Part shown: positions 1-8,497 of the stretch, in pieces
How positions within the stretch are numbered: the first letter of the stretch is position 1
Layout of the letters: each line of letters starts with the position of its first letter
Source of the DNA: Hartmannibacter diazotrophicus
Lineage (GTDB): Bacteria; Pseudomonadota; Alphaproteobacteria; Rhizobiales; Pleomorphomonadaceae
Length of the DNA: 64,000 nucleotides
Direction: 5' to 3'
NCBI RefSeq assembly: GCF_900231165.1
Contig: NZ_LT960614.1
Coordinates: forward strand, 3,036,550-3,100,549
Program-made: the position numbers and the translations under genes
The notes under the pieces: generated by a model
The model's input: the letters and a program-made list of their open reading frames with translations, nothing else
Database searches by the model: none
What the model was told of the DNA's origin: nothing

Positions 1-359
1 ATCCCCCCATCCTCGCCGCGATGGGCGCCGAGGCAGGCAATTTCAGCATCGGAGCCGAGCGTCAGAAAGGCGAAGGGATGCGGCTGCTCCAGCAGCGCTC
101 CGGCAAGGCCGGATGCATTCGCGCCCGCAAGCCCCAGTCCCGCGGCGGTCGCTTCCATTGCCTCCGCGCCAAGTCCGGCCGCTTCAAAAGCGTCCCGCGC
201 GGCGCCAAGCACCGAGGCGATCACCGGTGCAACTCCGGCGGTCAGGTTGGCCGGCCCGCCGCTTCCAAGCCCGAGCACGCGCCCGGCAGTGTCGGTCAGC
301 CGCGCGCGGCATCCCGTGCCGCCTCCGTCGACCCCGAGAAAATAGATCACCTGGTCCAA
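1..359 (-). CDS. BadF/BadG/BcrA/BcrD-family kinase (N-acetylglucosamine kinase-like), partial
   Basis: The gene runs off the left edge, so only the first ~118 codons are present. The N-terminus reads YFLGVDGGGTGCRARL, the phosphate-binding DGGGT motif of the BadF/BadG/BcrA/BcrD (ASKHA fold) ATPases. Further on, FLTLGSDAEIACLGAH matches the region that in N-acetylglucosamine kinases of this family precedes the second phosphate motif. I infer ATP-dependent phosphorylation of an amino sugar in the cytoplasm; the exact substrate is not visible. I chose the TTG at 359 because a GGAG lies 8 bases upstream; the GTG at 350 is the alternative. No ATG is available near the motif. Confidence 0.75.
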   Translation of the reverse strand, partial: MDQVIYFLGVDGGGTGCRARLTDTAGRVLGLGSGGPANLTAGVAPVIASVLGAARDAFEAAGLGAEAMEATAAGLGLAGANASGLAGALLEQPHPFAFLTLGSDAEIACLGAHRGEDGG

Positions 360-580
360 GATGCCGGCTCCACTGCCCCTCGCGTTCGGCGCCTGAGGAA
401 TCAGTCGGTTCAGGCCGTCCGGGGGTTCCAGAAAAGCCTATACACCAGACCGGGCGGCAGGAAGTCATCCGCAACGCGCGGGGCCGTAGAAGAGGCGAAC
501 GGTCGCCATGACAACGCCGAGGCGCCTCACGGCCGGCATCCGGCCATGGTGCGGCCCCCTCCCCCATCCCCGCAAAACCA

Positions 581-615
581 ATCAGCCCGGCGACACGACT
601 GTCCGCCGGGCTGAT
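581..615 (-). terminator. Rho-independent terminator of the PAP2 gene
   Basis: A perfect 12-bp inverted repeat (ATCAGCCCGGCG at 581-592, CGCCGGGCTGAT at 604-615) with an 11-base loop lies 46 bases past the stop of the PAP2 gene. On the minus strand it is followed by TGGTTTTG. The rest of the stretch 360-660 shows nothing else. Confidence 0.75.
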
Positions 616-660
616 CAAATCTCGAACCGGTCCGTCCTGGACGCGCGTATCGTGCCGCTG

Positions 661-1362
661 TCAGTGCAACAGCGGCAGCAGCGTCATTGCCGATTCACGC
701 AGATCGCCGAACACGGTGGCCACCTCGAACAGGCAGAAGACGACGAACAGCATATAGACGCGTTCGTATCTGCTCGCGAAGAAGGAAACCAAATTCTCGA
801 TCCTCCGCGTGAACAGGTAGTGGGCCAGAACGGTCGAAGCGATGCCGAGTAGTGCGCCGCAGAAGACGTCGCTCGGATAGTGGTAGCCGGCATAAACGCG
901 CGGGAAGCTCACGACGACGATCGACCAGAAGAAAAAGAAGAGGCCCATCCGCCGCGACACGAACCAGATCGCGGTCGCCAGCGCGAAGGCCAGCGCGGCC
1001 GTGTCGCTCGGAAAGGAACTCCAGTCGGACAGGAAATCCGGCGGAACGCCGAACGGAACCACGAACCCTTCGATGCCCGCATAAAGCGGACGCGGATGAT
1101 GCGGCGAAAGATCCTGAATGGCCCGCGACACCACCAGAGCGATGAAAGCGCCGAGCAGCGTGAAGACCGCAAAGTTCTTGTTGCGGTCAGTACGATTGCC
1201 TGCAAAGGACTCGTACACGATGTAAACGACCATAGGCAACATCTTGAAAGAATTCTTGGTCAGTGTATCGACAACAAAGATGTCGAACAACTCGCTTTTC
1301 CGAGAAATACTACTGAGCGCCAAGATGATAGGATAATCAAACAGGCGAAAAAAATCATACAT
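661..1362 (-). CDS. PAP2-superfamily membrane phosphatase
   Basis: A 233-residue polytopic membrane protein of the PAP2 (type 2 phosphatidic acid phosphatase) family. The first motif region is RAIQDLSPHHPRP (residues 80-92), the second FPSDTA (117-122) and the third PRVYAGYHYPSD (154-165), with the expected R155, H161 and D165. The second motif usually carries a histidine (PSGH or PSDH); here that place is Thr121, so the general acid is changed. Such enzymes hydrolyse lipid or polyprenyl (pyro)phosphates at the membrane. The substrate is not predictable from the sequence. It stands alone with its own terminator, and its upstream region (1363-1530) is AT-rich. Confidence 0.8.
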   Translation of the reverse strand: MYDFFRLFDYPIILALSSISRKSELFDIFVVDTLTKNSFKMLPMVVYIVYESFAGNRTDRNKNFAVFTLLGAFIALVVSRAIQDLSPHHPRPLYAGIEGFVVPFGVPPDFLSDWSSFPSDTAALAFALATAIWFVSRRMGLFFFFWSIVVVSFPRVYAGYHYPSDVFCGALLGIASTVLAHYLFTRRIENLVSFFASRYERVYMLFVVFCLFEVATVFGDLRESAMTLLPLLH

Positions 1363-1531
1363 TTTTACTGCCCCAAAAATATATGAGCTGTCATTTTTTT
1401 GTCATATATCGACTTGAATCGCATTGAAAGCTGTTTGGGGTTGCGTGCACCGCAAAAAAGTAACTTTACGTTAACATTCTGAAGAAAAACATTTCAAATT
1501 CAATATCTTGGCATATTCCCCAGCACCCTCC

Positions 1532-2014
1532 TCAACGGCGCCGGCTAATATCGGCATAGGGCGTACCGTCACGATGGGTATAGATCGCCGGCACGCCGCC
1601 TGCGGGCGCCAACATGTCGATGTCGGAGTAATGGGCGGCGTCGGTCCCGATCCGTGAGCCGACCTCCAGCACCAGCGCATCCTTGTCCGACCTGTTCTGC
1701 AGGTGATGGCCATCGGCCTCTCCGGCCTTGAAGCCGGCGCAGTCCCCAGCCTCGAGGGTCTCCTCGCCGTCGTCCGTCACCAGCACGACCTTTCCGGCAA
1801 CGACATAGACGAACTCGTCCTCTTCCGTATGCCAGTGCCGCTGGCTCGACCATGCCCCGGGTGGCAGGCGCAGGAGGTTGACACCGAATTGCGTCAGCCC
1901 GGCCGCATCGCCGAGCTTCGTTCGTTCCCGCGCAAGGCAGGGATCGCAGAACGGCGGCGGATAGAGCGTGCCGATGAACGGGTCGAGAGCGAGGAGATTG
2001 ATCTTCCTGGGCAT
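1532..2014 (-). CDS. Cupin-domain protein
   Basis: A 160-residue small beta-barrel protein. The cupin core is visible as WHTEEDEFVYVVAGKVVLVTDDGEE followed by GDCAGFKAG and DGHHLQNRS, with His and Glu residues in the places of cupin metal ligands. The frame stays open to 2146, but I chose the ATG at 2014 because AAAGGTG precedes it and the extra 44 residues have no cupin character. The family is functionally diverse (isomerases, dioxygenases, sugar-binding proteins), so I assign no substrate. The early PPPFCDPCLAR stretch carries two Cys residues that could be structural. Confidence 0.8.
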   Translation of the reverse strand: MPRKINLLALDPFIGTLYPPPFCDPCLARERTKLGDAAGLTQFGVNLLRLPPGAWSSQRHWHTEEDEFVYVVAGKVVLVTDDGEETLEAGDCAGFKAGEADGHHLQNRSDKDALVLEVGSRIGTDAAHYSDIDMLAPAGGVPAIYTHRDGTPYADISRRR

Positions 2015-2152
2015 GGGGCACCTTTCGCGTGGCGGCATGGCGAGGATGCGAGCAATGCCCAGGGGACTCAAGCCGGTTGAGCCAACGATCCTGACAAGGC
2101 CTGTCAGGAATGTTGCGGCGCCAATGTCGCTCCCCCAGCGCCTCACACCGCC

Positions 2153-2575
2153 CTAGACAGCGAAAAACACATGACCGGCTTCATCGATCGTCCACGCCGG
2201 GTTCCACGCGATCTCCCAAGCGTGTCCATCCGGATCGCCGACATACCCGCGAAAGCCGCCATGGGGAGGCGCGTCAGCCTCGCGAAGCAAAGTGCCGCCT
2301 GCCTTCACGAGCCGCCGAATGACCGCCACGACCTCGCCCATACCGGAGACATTATGGGCCAGGGCATAGGAGCCCGCCCCTGCGGAACAGTCGCGGGTCA
2401 TGTCCGCGGCCAGGGCATCCCGGTTCCACGTTCCAAGCACAAGGCCATTCATCTGGTAGAAGATGATGTCTTCATTCTCGAAGACAGGTGTCCAGCCGAA
2501 ACCATGCACATAGAAGTGCCGCGAGCGGCCGAGGTCCGAAACGCCAAGAGTTATGACGGAGATTTGCTGTTGCAT
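2153..2575 (-). CDS. VOC-family (glyoxalase/bleomycin-resistance fold) protein
   Basis: A 140-residue protein of the vicinal oxygen chelate superfamily. It begins ISVITLGVSDLGRSRHFYVHGFGW, the first beta-alpha-beta-beta-beta unit, and ends with the second unit containing GYVGDPDGHAWEIAWNP, where DPDGHxWE is the typical C-terminal metal-ligand motif. Single-domain members act as dimers in lyase, isomerase or antibiotic-binding roles; nothing here defines the substrate. The ATG at 2575 is preceded by AGAGGA at good spacing; an in-frame TTG two codons upstream is less likely. It lies 138 bases upstream of the cupin gene on the same strand, so the two may be cotranscribed. Confidence 0.85.
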   Translation of the reverse strand: MQQQISVITLGVSDLGRSRHFYVHGFGWTPVFENEDIIFYQMNGLVLGTWNRDALAADMTRDCSAGAGSYALAHNVSGMGEVVAVIRRLVKAGGTLLREADAPPHGGFRGYVGDPDGHAWEIAWNPAWTIDEAGHVFFAV

Positions 2576-2898
2576 GCCCAAGTCCTCTCATTCGTTTTCG
2601 CGCGATAGCTGCGAAACGTGAAAGTCTTGGGCCGTCACCGCAATGACGGAAGGACCCGCAAGTGCGGGGGCCGGGCCAACCGCACCGACCTAACCTGTTT
2701 CAGACCCCTTGATCTTCCGCCAATCGGAACGACAAATCAAGATTCTCGTCTTGCGGCGATGTCGCCAGGGGCCAGACCCTTGAAATGACAGGCGTCTGTA
2801 ATGGTTTGTGATTCCTGCCGATGGTAGGCAGTCAGAGTGCGGCCGGCGGCGGAGGCGCTCAAGCGAAAAGGCGACTCCCTCCCGACACCGTGTGAGGA
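2576..2898. other. Intergenic stretch without recognisable gene
   Basis: This 323-base gap separates the VOC gene from the stop of the HD-GYP gene. Short reading frames exist, but none has coding character, and no tRNA-like or terminator-like structure stands out. Confidence 0.5.
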
Positions 2899-4029
2899 TC
2901 ATGCACGGGCAGCGACCGGATAGTGTTTCGTCGGCAACGAGGACGGCTCCATTCGGCTGCCGGGAAAGGAAATGGCTTCGGCCAGGGGTCCAAACAGCGC
3001 CACGAGATCGGGGTCGAGTTTACCGTCGTCGGCCATTGACTTCAAAATCGCGAAGGCCTCCTCCGCCGGCATCGGCGGCTTGTAGGCCCGGCGCTCGATC
3101 AGGGCCGAGAAGATATCGCAGATGGTAATGATGCGAATGAGATCGGAGATCTCCGATCCCTTCAGGCCTTGAGGATATCCAGAGCCATCCAGCATTTCGT
3201 GGTGGTGCAGCGCAACGTCGGCGATCTCGCCAGCCGTCTCCGGAAACCGCGACAGCATGTCGTAGCCGACAGAGGCATGCGTGCGCATGAGGCGCATTTC
3301 TTCCGTGGTCAACCGCGACGGCTTGTCGATGATGGACTTTGGAATCGCCACCTTGCCGATATCGTGAAAGAAGGCCGCCATGAAGATGCGCTTGTTTTCT
3401 TGCGCCGAAAGGCCCAATGCACCGCCAAAAGCAACGGCGACGGTCGTGACCAGCGAACAGTGCTGTATCGTCGTGTCCTGATTCCTGGCAATCGCGTCGA
3501 TCAGGTGAAAGAGCGGCGTCCGCTCGATCTGGGAAGCAAAGTCGTCTCCCAAGCCCAGATAGAAATCGCGGTTGAAGGTCTCCTGGGAACCGAAAAGCTC
3601 GAATGACGCGATCGTGTTGTGGAAGATCGATTGTGCCGCATGCTGGGCATCTTCCCTTTGGCGCACCGCCGCCATCATCGACGTGGCGTCGAGCGTCCCG
3701 AGGATTTTGAGGACTGCGTCGATCTTGGGCCCGGCCTTGCAGACATATCCAATGCCATACTGCTGCAAATCGCAGATATCCCGGCCGCTGATATTCCGTC
3801 CCCAGACCATGGTGCGTCCGAGCGCCTTGGAGCCGGCGCGCTCGGTCCAGGTCCGGGAGGCATCAAGACCCCTCTCCTCGACAACGATATAGGCGGATGC
3901 AGGAGGAATGTTGACCAGCCTGTCCAGCGAACAGAGTTGCACGGTCAATCCCGACCGCCCGAGAATAACGGCAAGCTCTCGTGCAGGCTCTTCAGAGAAG
4001 TAAAGAATTGGAACACAGGAAATTTGCAC
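2899..4029 (-). CDS. HD-GYP domain protein (putative cyclic-di-GMP phosphodiesterase)
   Basis: The C-terminal half carries an intact HD-GYP domain: HDIGK at residues 222-226 and HHHEMLDGSGYPQGL at 275-289, numbered from the start used here. HD-GYP proteins hydrolyse cyclic di-GMP to GMP, so a signalling role is likely. The first ~140 residues (CVPILYFSEEPARELAVILGRSG...) resemble a degenerate receiver-like fold but lack a recognisable phospho-acceptor, so the input is unknown. The frame is open to 4452. That extension is AT-rich and encodes a low-complexity Phe run, so I prefer the GTG at 4029. The start remains uncertain. Confidence 0.75.
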   Translation of the reverse strand: MQISCVPILYFSEEPARELAVILGRSGLTVQLCSLDRLVNIPPASAYIVVEERGLDASRTWTERAGSKALGRTMVWGRNISGRDICDLQQYGIGYVCKAGPKIDAVLKILGTLDATSMMAAVRQREDAQHAAQSIFHNTIASFELFGSQETFNRDFYLGLGDDFASQIERTPLFHLIDAIARNQDTTIQHCSLVTTVAVAFGGALGLSAQENKRIFMAAFFHDIGKVAIPKSIIDKPSRLTTEEMRLMRTHASVGYDMLSRFPETAGEIADVALHHHEMLDGSGYPQGLKGSEISDLIRIITICDIFSALIERRAYKPPMPAEEAFAILKSMADDGKLDPDLVALFGPLAEAISFPGSRMEPSSLPTKHYPVAARA

Positions 4030-4656
4030 GAGCCAAACCAACAGGTTCAAATGAAAAGCATCTCTAGAATTATTGCCCTGCAACTGTTCAAAATTGCTTA
4101 AATCGAAATGACGCAGTTCGATCAATTTCCAAAAAAAGATGTCAAATTTGTAAAGTATGAGTGGGCTGAGAGTGTTATCTCGGAAATTGTTTTGAAGAAA
4201 AAAGAAAAAACAAGTCGCAAGCGCGACCTCCATGGAATTTAAAACTGAGACGCGCACTCCGAATTCGTCATTGGACGGTGGCGAGAGGCGTCGACGCACG
4301 TCCGGCAAATGCGGATGCCGGATCTGCCCCGGCCATTCACCAGCAGCCGGAGTATCTCCCCGTGTAACTTTCTTATGGGATGGAAGCGCTCTGGATGCTG
4401 CGAGGAGGACCGCCGATGGCACTCCAGAGCCCATCTGGGACATTGTGCCCAACCATCACGCTCGATGGGAAAATCGAAAATCACGATAATGCAAACCCAA
4501 ACAATACAATAGACCACGTAACAATAAATCATAATATAAACAAAATTTATTATATTGGGCTTTAAATAAAAACTATTGTATAAATGTTAGATCGACAGAG
4601 AAATAAATGAAGAACCAAAATATCTCTGCGTCGACAAATCCAAGGGAGCAAATTCA
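4030..4656. other. AT-rich intergenic region
   Basis: Between the HD-GYP gene and the GYD gene the base composition drops sharply (runs such as AAATTTATTATATTGGG near 4545-4560). It probably holds both divergent promoters and perhaps an upstream extension of the HD-GYP gene. No other gene is supported. Confidence 0.4.
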
Positions 4657-4989
4657 ATGCCTTTTTATATGTTTCAGGGTCGCTATACGGCCGCTGCGCT
4701 GAAGGCGATGGTCGACAAACCCCAGGATCGCGAGGCCGCAGCGCGTCCGATGATCGAGGCGATGGGAGGCAAGCTCCATCATCTGTTTTTCTGTTTCGGA
4801 TCGGAAGACGTTGTTGCGCTGGTCGAAGCGCCCGACGACAAGGCCATGGCAGCGGCAGCGCTGACCATCGGCGCATCCGGCGCATTTTCGGCGGGTGCCA
4901 CGACAAAACTCATGACGCCGACCGAAGCCATGGCAGCGATGACAGTCGCCCAGAAGACAGCGGCGATCTACAAGCCCGCGACAAGCTGA
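4657..4989 (+). CDS. GYD-domain protein
   Basis: A 110-residue protein beginning MPFYMFQGRYTAAALKAMVDKPQDR, with the FYMFQGxYT opening and the central LFFCFGSEDVVALVEAPDD typical of the GYD domain (a ferredoxin-like small domain). The family has no settled biochemical function. An AGGGAG sits 8-9 bases before the ATG. It stands alone, divergent from the HD-GYP gene. An inverted repeat after the stop (GCCCCGG near 5010, CCGGGGC near 5030) may end its transcript, though no T-run follows. Confidence 0.85.
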   Translation: MPFYMFQGRYTAAALKAMVDKPQDREAAARPMIEAMGGKLHHLFFCFGSEDVVALVEAPDDKAMAAAALTIGASGAFSAGATTKLMTPTEAMAAMTVAQKTAAIYKPATS

Positions 4990-5152
4990 TATCGCACCAA
5001 GGAGACGACGCCCCGGGCAATCTTGAACCGGGGCGGCCCATACGCGATTTCGATTTGCCGGGCTGCGCGAAGTCCGAGAGGCGCGCGATGGCGTCCGATC
5101 TCGCCATGATCACCAGGCGACCCTGAATCGGAACGCCCTACGCCAAAACACA

Positions 5153-5179
5153 AACGGCGCGGATTGTCTCCGCGCCGTT
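5153..5179 (-). terminator. Terminator of the DAHP synthase gene
   Basis: An 11-bp perfect stem (AACGGCGCGGA / TCCGCGCCGTT) with a 5-base loop lies 34 bases past the stop of the DAHP synthase gene. It is followed on the minus strand by TGTGTTTT. Confidence 0.8.
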
Positions 5180-5212
5180 CGTCTGAAGTCAATCGAGCTG
5201 TCAGCCCGACGC

Positions 5213-6592
5213 TTACCCGTTCGCGACCTGCGCGAACTGCTTGTCCTCGCGTTCCTTCTTCAGGTTTTCCGCAACGAGGAAGGCAAGTTCGATCGCCTGG
5301 TCGGCGTTGAGGCGCGGATCGCAATGGGTGTGATAACGGTCGGAGAGGTCGTCGGCGCTGATCGCCTTCGCACCGCCCGTGCACTCCGTCACGTTCTTGC
5401 CGGTCATCTCGATGTGGATGCCGCCGGCATAGGTGCCCTCGGCGCGGTGGATCGCGAAGAAGTCCTCGACCTCGGACAGAACCTTGTCGAAGGGGCGCGT
5501 CTTGTAGCCGGCCATCGTGATCGTGTTGCCATGCATCGGATCGCAGGACCACACGACCGAGCGTCCTTCCCGCTCCACAGCCCGCACCAGCGGCGGCAGA
5601 TGGTCGCCCACCTTGCCCGCGCCGAAGCGGCCGATCAGCGTCAGGCGGCCGGGCTCGTTCGCCGGGTTGAGCATGTCGATCAGGCGCAGCAGGCCGTCCG
5701 GCGTCATCGACGGGCCGCACTTGAGCCCGACCGGGTTCTTGATGCCGCGGAAATATTCCACATGCGCGTGGTCGGCCTGACGCGTGCGGTCGCCGATCCA
5801 GATCATGTGGCCCGACGTCGCGTACCAGTCGCCGGTCGTGGAATCGACGCGCGTCAGCGCCTGCTCGTAGCCGAGCAACAGCGCCTCGTGACTGGTGTAG
5901 ATGTCGGTCGAGCGCAGTTCGGGATGACGCGCCGGATCGATGCCGCAGGCCCGCATGAAGGCCAGCGCCTCGGAAATCCGGTCCGCGATCAGCTGATAGC
6001 GGCTCGCCTGCGGGCTGTCCGACAGGAAGCCGAGCATCCACTGGTGCACGTTGTCGAGGTTGGCATAGCCGCCCTGCGCGAAGGCGCGCAGAAGGTTCAG
6101 CGTCGCCGCCGACTGGCGATAGGCCATTTCCAGACGGTTCGGATCGGGAATGCGCGCCTCGGGCGTGAACTCGATGCCGTTGATGATGTCGCCGCGGTAG
6201 GACGGCAACTCGACCTCACCCTGGCGCTCGATATTCGACGAGCGCGGCTTGGCGAACTGGCCGGCGATGCGGCCGACCTTCACCACCGGCTGCGACGCCG
6301 CATAGGTCAGCACCACCGCCATCTGCAGGAACACGCGGAAGAAGTCGCGGATATTGTCCGCGCCATGCTCGGCGAAGCTCTCGGCGCAGTCACCGCCCTG
6401 AAGCAGGAACGCCTTGCCCGCCGCAACGTCGGCAAGCTGCGCCTTCAGCGCCCGTGCCTCGCCCGCAAAGACCAGCGGTGGATAGCTCGCAAGCCGGGCT
6501 TCCACTTCGGCGAGCTTGCCCGCGTCGGGATAGTGCGGGACCTGTTCGATCGGCAGCGATCTCCAGGTGTCGGGCTTCCAGGTCTTGGTCAT
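5213..6592 (-). CDS. Class II 3-deoxy-7-phosphoheptulonate (DAHP) synthase
   Basis: A 459-residue enzyme that condenses phosphoenolpyruvate with erythrose 4-phosphate, the first step of the shikimate pathway to aromatic amino acids. Class II (plant/mycobacterial type) hallmarks are clear: the [19 protein letters not shown] start, [30 protein letters not shown], and the C-terminal [10 protein letters not shown] and GGIHIEMTG segments with metal and PEP ligands. The length matches the family. The ATG at 6592 starts the conserved N-terminus; the frame stays open 20 codons further upstream without similarity. No leader peptide or Trp/Phe attenuator is visible upstream. Confidence 0.95.
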   Translation of the reverse strand: MTKTWKPDTWRSLPIEQVPHYPDAGKLAEVEARLASYPPLVFAGEARALKAQLADVAAGKAFLLQGGDCAESFAEHGADNIRDFFRVFLQMAVVLTYAASQPVVKVGRIAGQFAKPRSSNIERQGEVELPSYRGDIINGIEFTPEARIPDPNRLEMAYRQSAATLNLLRAFAQGGYANLDNVHQWMLGFLSDSPQASRYQLIADRISEALAFMRACGIDPARHPELRSTDIYTSHEALLLGYEQALTRVDSTTGDWYATSGHMIWIGDRTRQADHAHVEYFRGIKNPVGLKCGPSMTPDGLLRLIDMLNPANEPGRLTLIGRFGAGKVGDHLPPLVRAVEREGRSVVWSCDPMHGNTITMAGYKTRPFDKVLSEVEDFFAIHRAEGTYAGGIHIEMTGKNVTECTGGAKAISADDLSDRYHTHCDPRLNADQAIELAFLVAENLKKEREDKQFAQVANG

Positions 6593-6783
6593 GGCAATGG
6601 TCTCATCAACTCCGGGTGACAGCCATTTGGTGTCCGGCACCCGGAAAGTCAAAAGCTAAGGTTACAACGCAGACCGGCCTTATAAACGGCCTTTCCAAGT
6701 ATTGCCACTTTTCATACATGGGTGACGCCAATTCAGGCAAGGCGAGCCATGCGGCATTCGGCCCATATGGCTAACGCGCGGGG

Positions 6784-7395
6784 TCAGGCCCTTGCGGCCG
6801 CCATGAGGTCGTCGACAAGGGTTTCGAGGTCCGGATCGCAAGCAATGGCGCGCGGATAGGTCGGCGCGGCGCGGTCGTCGAGACGCGGAACGTCCCACCC
6901 GTCGGTCGAGGCGACGAAGCGCTGGGCCCCTGCCCGGCCGAACAGCCGCACGTAACCCGCCATCACCACATCCACATAGGAGAGCGGCACCGGATGGCTC
7001 TCTTCCGGCCCGCCAAGATGCGGCGAACGGGAAACATAGACATAGAGATCGATCTCTGGCGGAAGGATGCCGTCGATCTCCAGCATCGACCGGTCGACCG
7101 GATGGCGGTCATAGCCGCGCTCGCGCGCGTCGACGAGCGGCAGGTTGTCCAGCCGGTCGAGCACGACCACCCCGTCGATCGAGGCAGCCGCATCGGCCAT
7201 CGCCGTCAGCACGGTCTGCGTCTGGCCGGAGGATCGAAGGATGCGGTGGCGCCAGGCCCGTCGCCAGCCGGAAAGCCGGCAGGGAACGAGATCGACGAAA
7301 TCGGTCCGCAGCGTTTCGCGGTTCACCAACGATCCGTAGCCGACATACCCGACGATCCGGTCGCCGGCCGCCCCGTCCTTGTGCTGTCTCGTCAT
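6784..7395 (-). CDS. Gamma-glutamylcyclotransferase-like (GGCT fold) protein
   Basis: A 203-residue protein that opens IVGYVGYGSLVNRETL, the YGS(L/N) substrate-loop signature of gamma-glutamylcyclotransferase/AIG2-like proteins. It later contains GVVVLDRLDNLPLVDARERGYDRHPV, matching the strand-helix region where GGCTs carry a catalytic Glu (here within DARERGY). Such enzymes release 5-oxoproline from gamma-glutamyl peptides; the substrate here is unknown. Its ATG at 7395 overlaps the stop of the upstream gene as ATGA, which fixes the start and indicates translational coupling to that secreted-protein gene. Confidence 0.7.
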   Translation of the reverse strand: MTRQHKDGAAGDRIVGYVGYGSLVNRETLRTDFVDLVPCRLSGWRRAWRHRILRSSGQTQTVLTAMADAAASIDGVVVLDRLDNLPLVDARERGYDRHPVDRSMLEIDGILPPEIDLYVYVSRSPHLGGPEESHPVPLSYVDVVMAGYVRLFGRAGAQRFVASTDGWDVPRLDDRAAPTYPRAIACDPDLETLVDDLMAAARA

Positions 7396-7883
7396 TTCAG
7401 GCCAATGGTCCACGTCTTCTTGCCCGTCGGACAGCATCGCGGATCGCCGGGCTTCGGCATGGTCGTTGTGATCGCCAGCTTGCCCTTGGAGAATTTCGCG
7501 TTGCGCGGCTCCGTGCCGAAAACGTCCTGAACCTCGCGATCGAAGGCAAAGCCGCCAGCGGCGCCCTTGAAGGCCCAGATGTTGATGTCGAAGGAATTTC
7601 CGCCGCCGGCATTCTGCATATAGAGGAACGCCACCGCGTCATCGACGCCATCGCCCGAATAGTCGCCGTAGAAGACGCTTCCGTTCAAGAACAGCTCCGA
7701 CATCTTGCAGGGCTTTTCCTCGCCCATCGAGAAGCATTGCAGGATGGTTTTTTCGAGCTGGTCGTTGATCGCCGCGGCCGCCGGTCCGTCGACATCGGCA
7801 CGGGCCGGAAGTGCGAAACCGGCAACCGCAATCAGCGCGGCGAAAACAGAAGCAAATGTCTTTCCGAGTGCGGGGACCGCCAT
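7392..7883 (-). CDS. Secreted protein of unknown function
   Basis: A 163-residue protein with a Sec signal peptide (hydrophobic FASVFAALIAVAGFALPARA, cleavage near ARA-DV). The mature part contains FYGDYSGDGVDDAVAFLYMQNAGGG, similar to an FG-GAP/calcium-loop type DxxGDGxxD turn, and a Cys pair near the end (DPRCCPTGKKTW). This points to a periplasmic protein, but I do not recognise a named family. It is translationally coupled to the downstream GGCT-like gene. Confidence 0.75.
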   Translation of the reverse strand: MAVPALGKTFASVFAALIAVAGFALPARADVDGPAAAAINDQLEKTILQCFSMGEEKPCKMSELFLNGSVFYGDYSGDGVDDAVAFLYMQNAGGGNSFDINIWAFKGAAGGFAFDREVQDVFGTEPRNAKFSKGKLAITTTMPKPGDPRCCPTGKKTWTIGLK

Positions 7884-7977
7884 TGCCGAACCTCCCGATC
7901 AGGATGCTGCATTATGTTTTCCGGCACCGGCTGCGGCAAGTTCCCGAAAATTCGATCTGCGGGACAGGCTTGCAGTG

Positions 7978-8412
7978 TCAGATCAGCCCCAACTCGCCCA
8001 GCGCCCGGCGCATATCCTCCGGCATGCCGTCGTCCACCCCGACAAGGCCGATGTCGCGCGGCGCGTCTTTCGGCGTCAGATAGCGCCAGCCCTGGAACGG
8101 ACGCCTCGGCTGCGGCGCCGTGCGGGTCAGCACCGGTTCAAGCACGATCTCGCAGCGGGAAATGCCGTCTTCGCCCTTGACCGGGCGAAGATCCGCGATT
8201 GGCTGCCGGACCAGAACGAGCCCCTTGATCACCCAGTAGAGCGACCCGCCGTCGAGAATCTCGGAAACTCTCTTGGGAAACATCCGCGTCGTGTGGATCT
8301 GCTCGATCGGCCGTCCGTCGCGCCGGCGCACGGCCATGCGCTCGTCGATCCACGACTGCAGATCCTCGACGCTTTCGGCCCCGACGCAAAGCTTGATGAG
8401 ATGGATGGTCAT
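7978..8412 (-). CDS. DUF1489-family protein
   Basis: A 144-residue cytoplasmic protein with the features of DUF1489: start IHLIKLCVGAESVEDLQSW, the central FPKRVSEILDGGSLYWVIKG, and the end FQGWRYLTPKDAPRDIG. The family is widespread in Alphaproteobacteria and has no established function. It sits 85 bases downstream of the glutathione reductase gene on the same strand, so it may share that transcript. Confidence 0.9.
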   Translation of the reverse strand: MTIHLIKLCVGAESVEDLQSWIDERMAVRRRDGRPIEQIHTTRMFPKRVSEILDGGSLYWVIKGLVLVRQPIADLRPVKGEDGISRCEIVLEPVLTRTAPQPRRPFQGWRYLTPKDAPRDIGLVGVDDGMPEDMRRALGELGLI

Positions 8413-8497
8413 GTGCCGAATGGAGCCGAGCGGGCCAAAAAGGTCAAATCAATCCGGCGGAACGTCCACAGCAATCAGGCGGCTTGAGGCCGTTCCG

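Noticed and set aside
2690-2902. 70-codon minus frame between the VOC and HD-GYP genes
   Set aside because: Arg-rich, no ribosome site, overlaps the HD-GYP stop; no family resemblance.
5324-6619. 431-codon frame antisense to DAHP synthase
   Set aside because: High-GC shadow frame; the opposite strand carries a fully conserved enzyme and this translation is Arg/His-rich without motifs.
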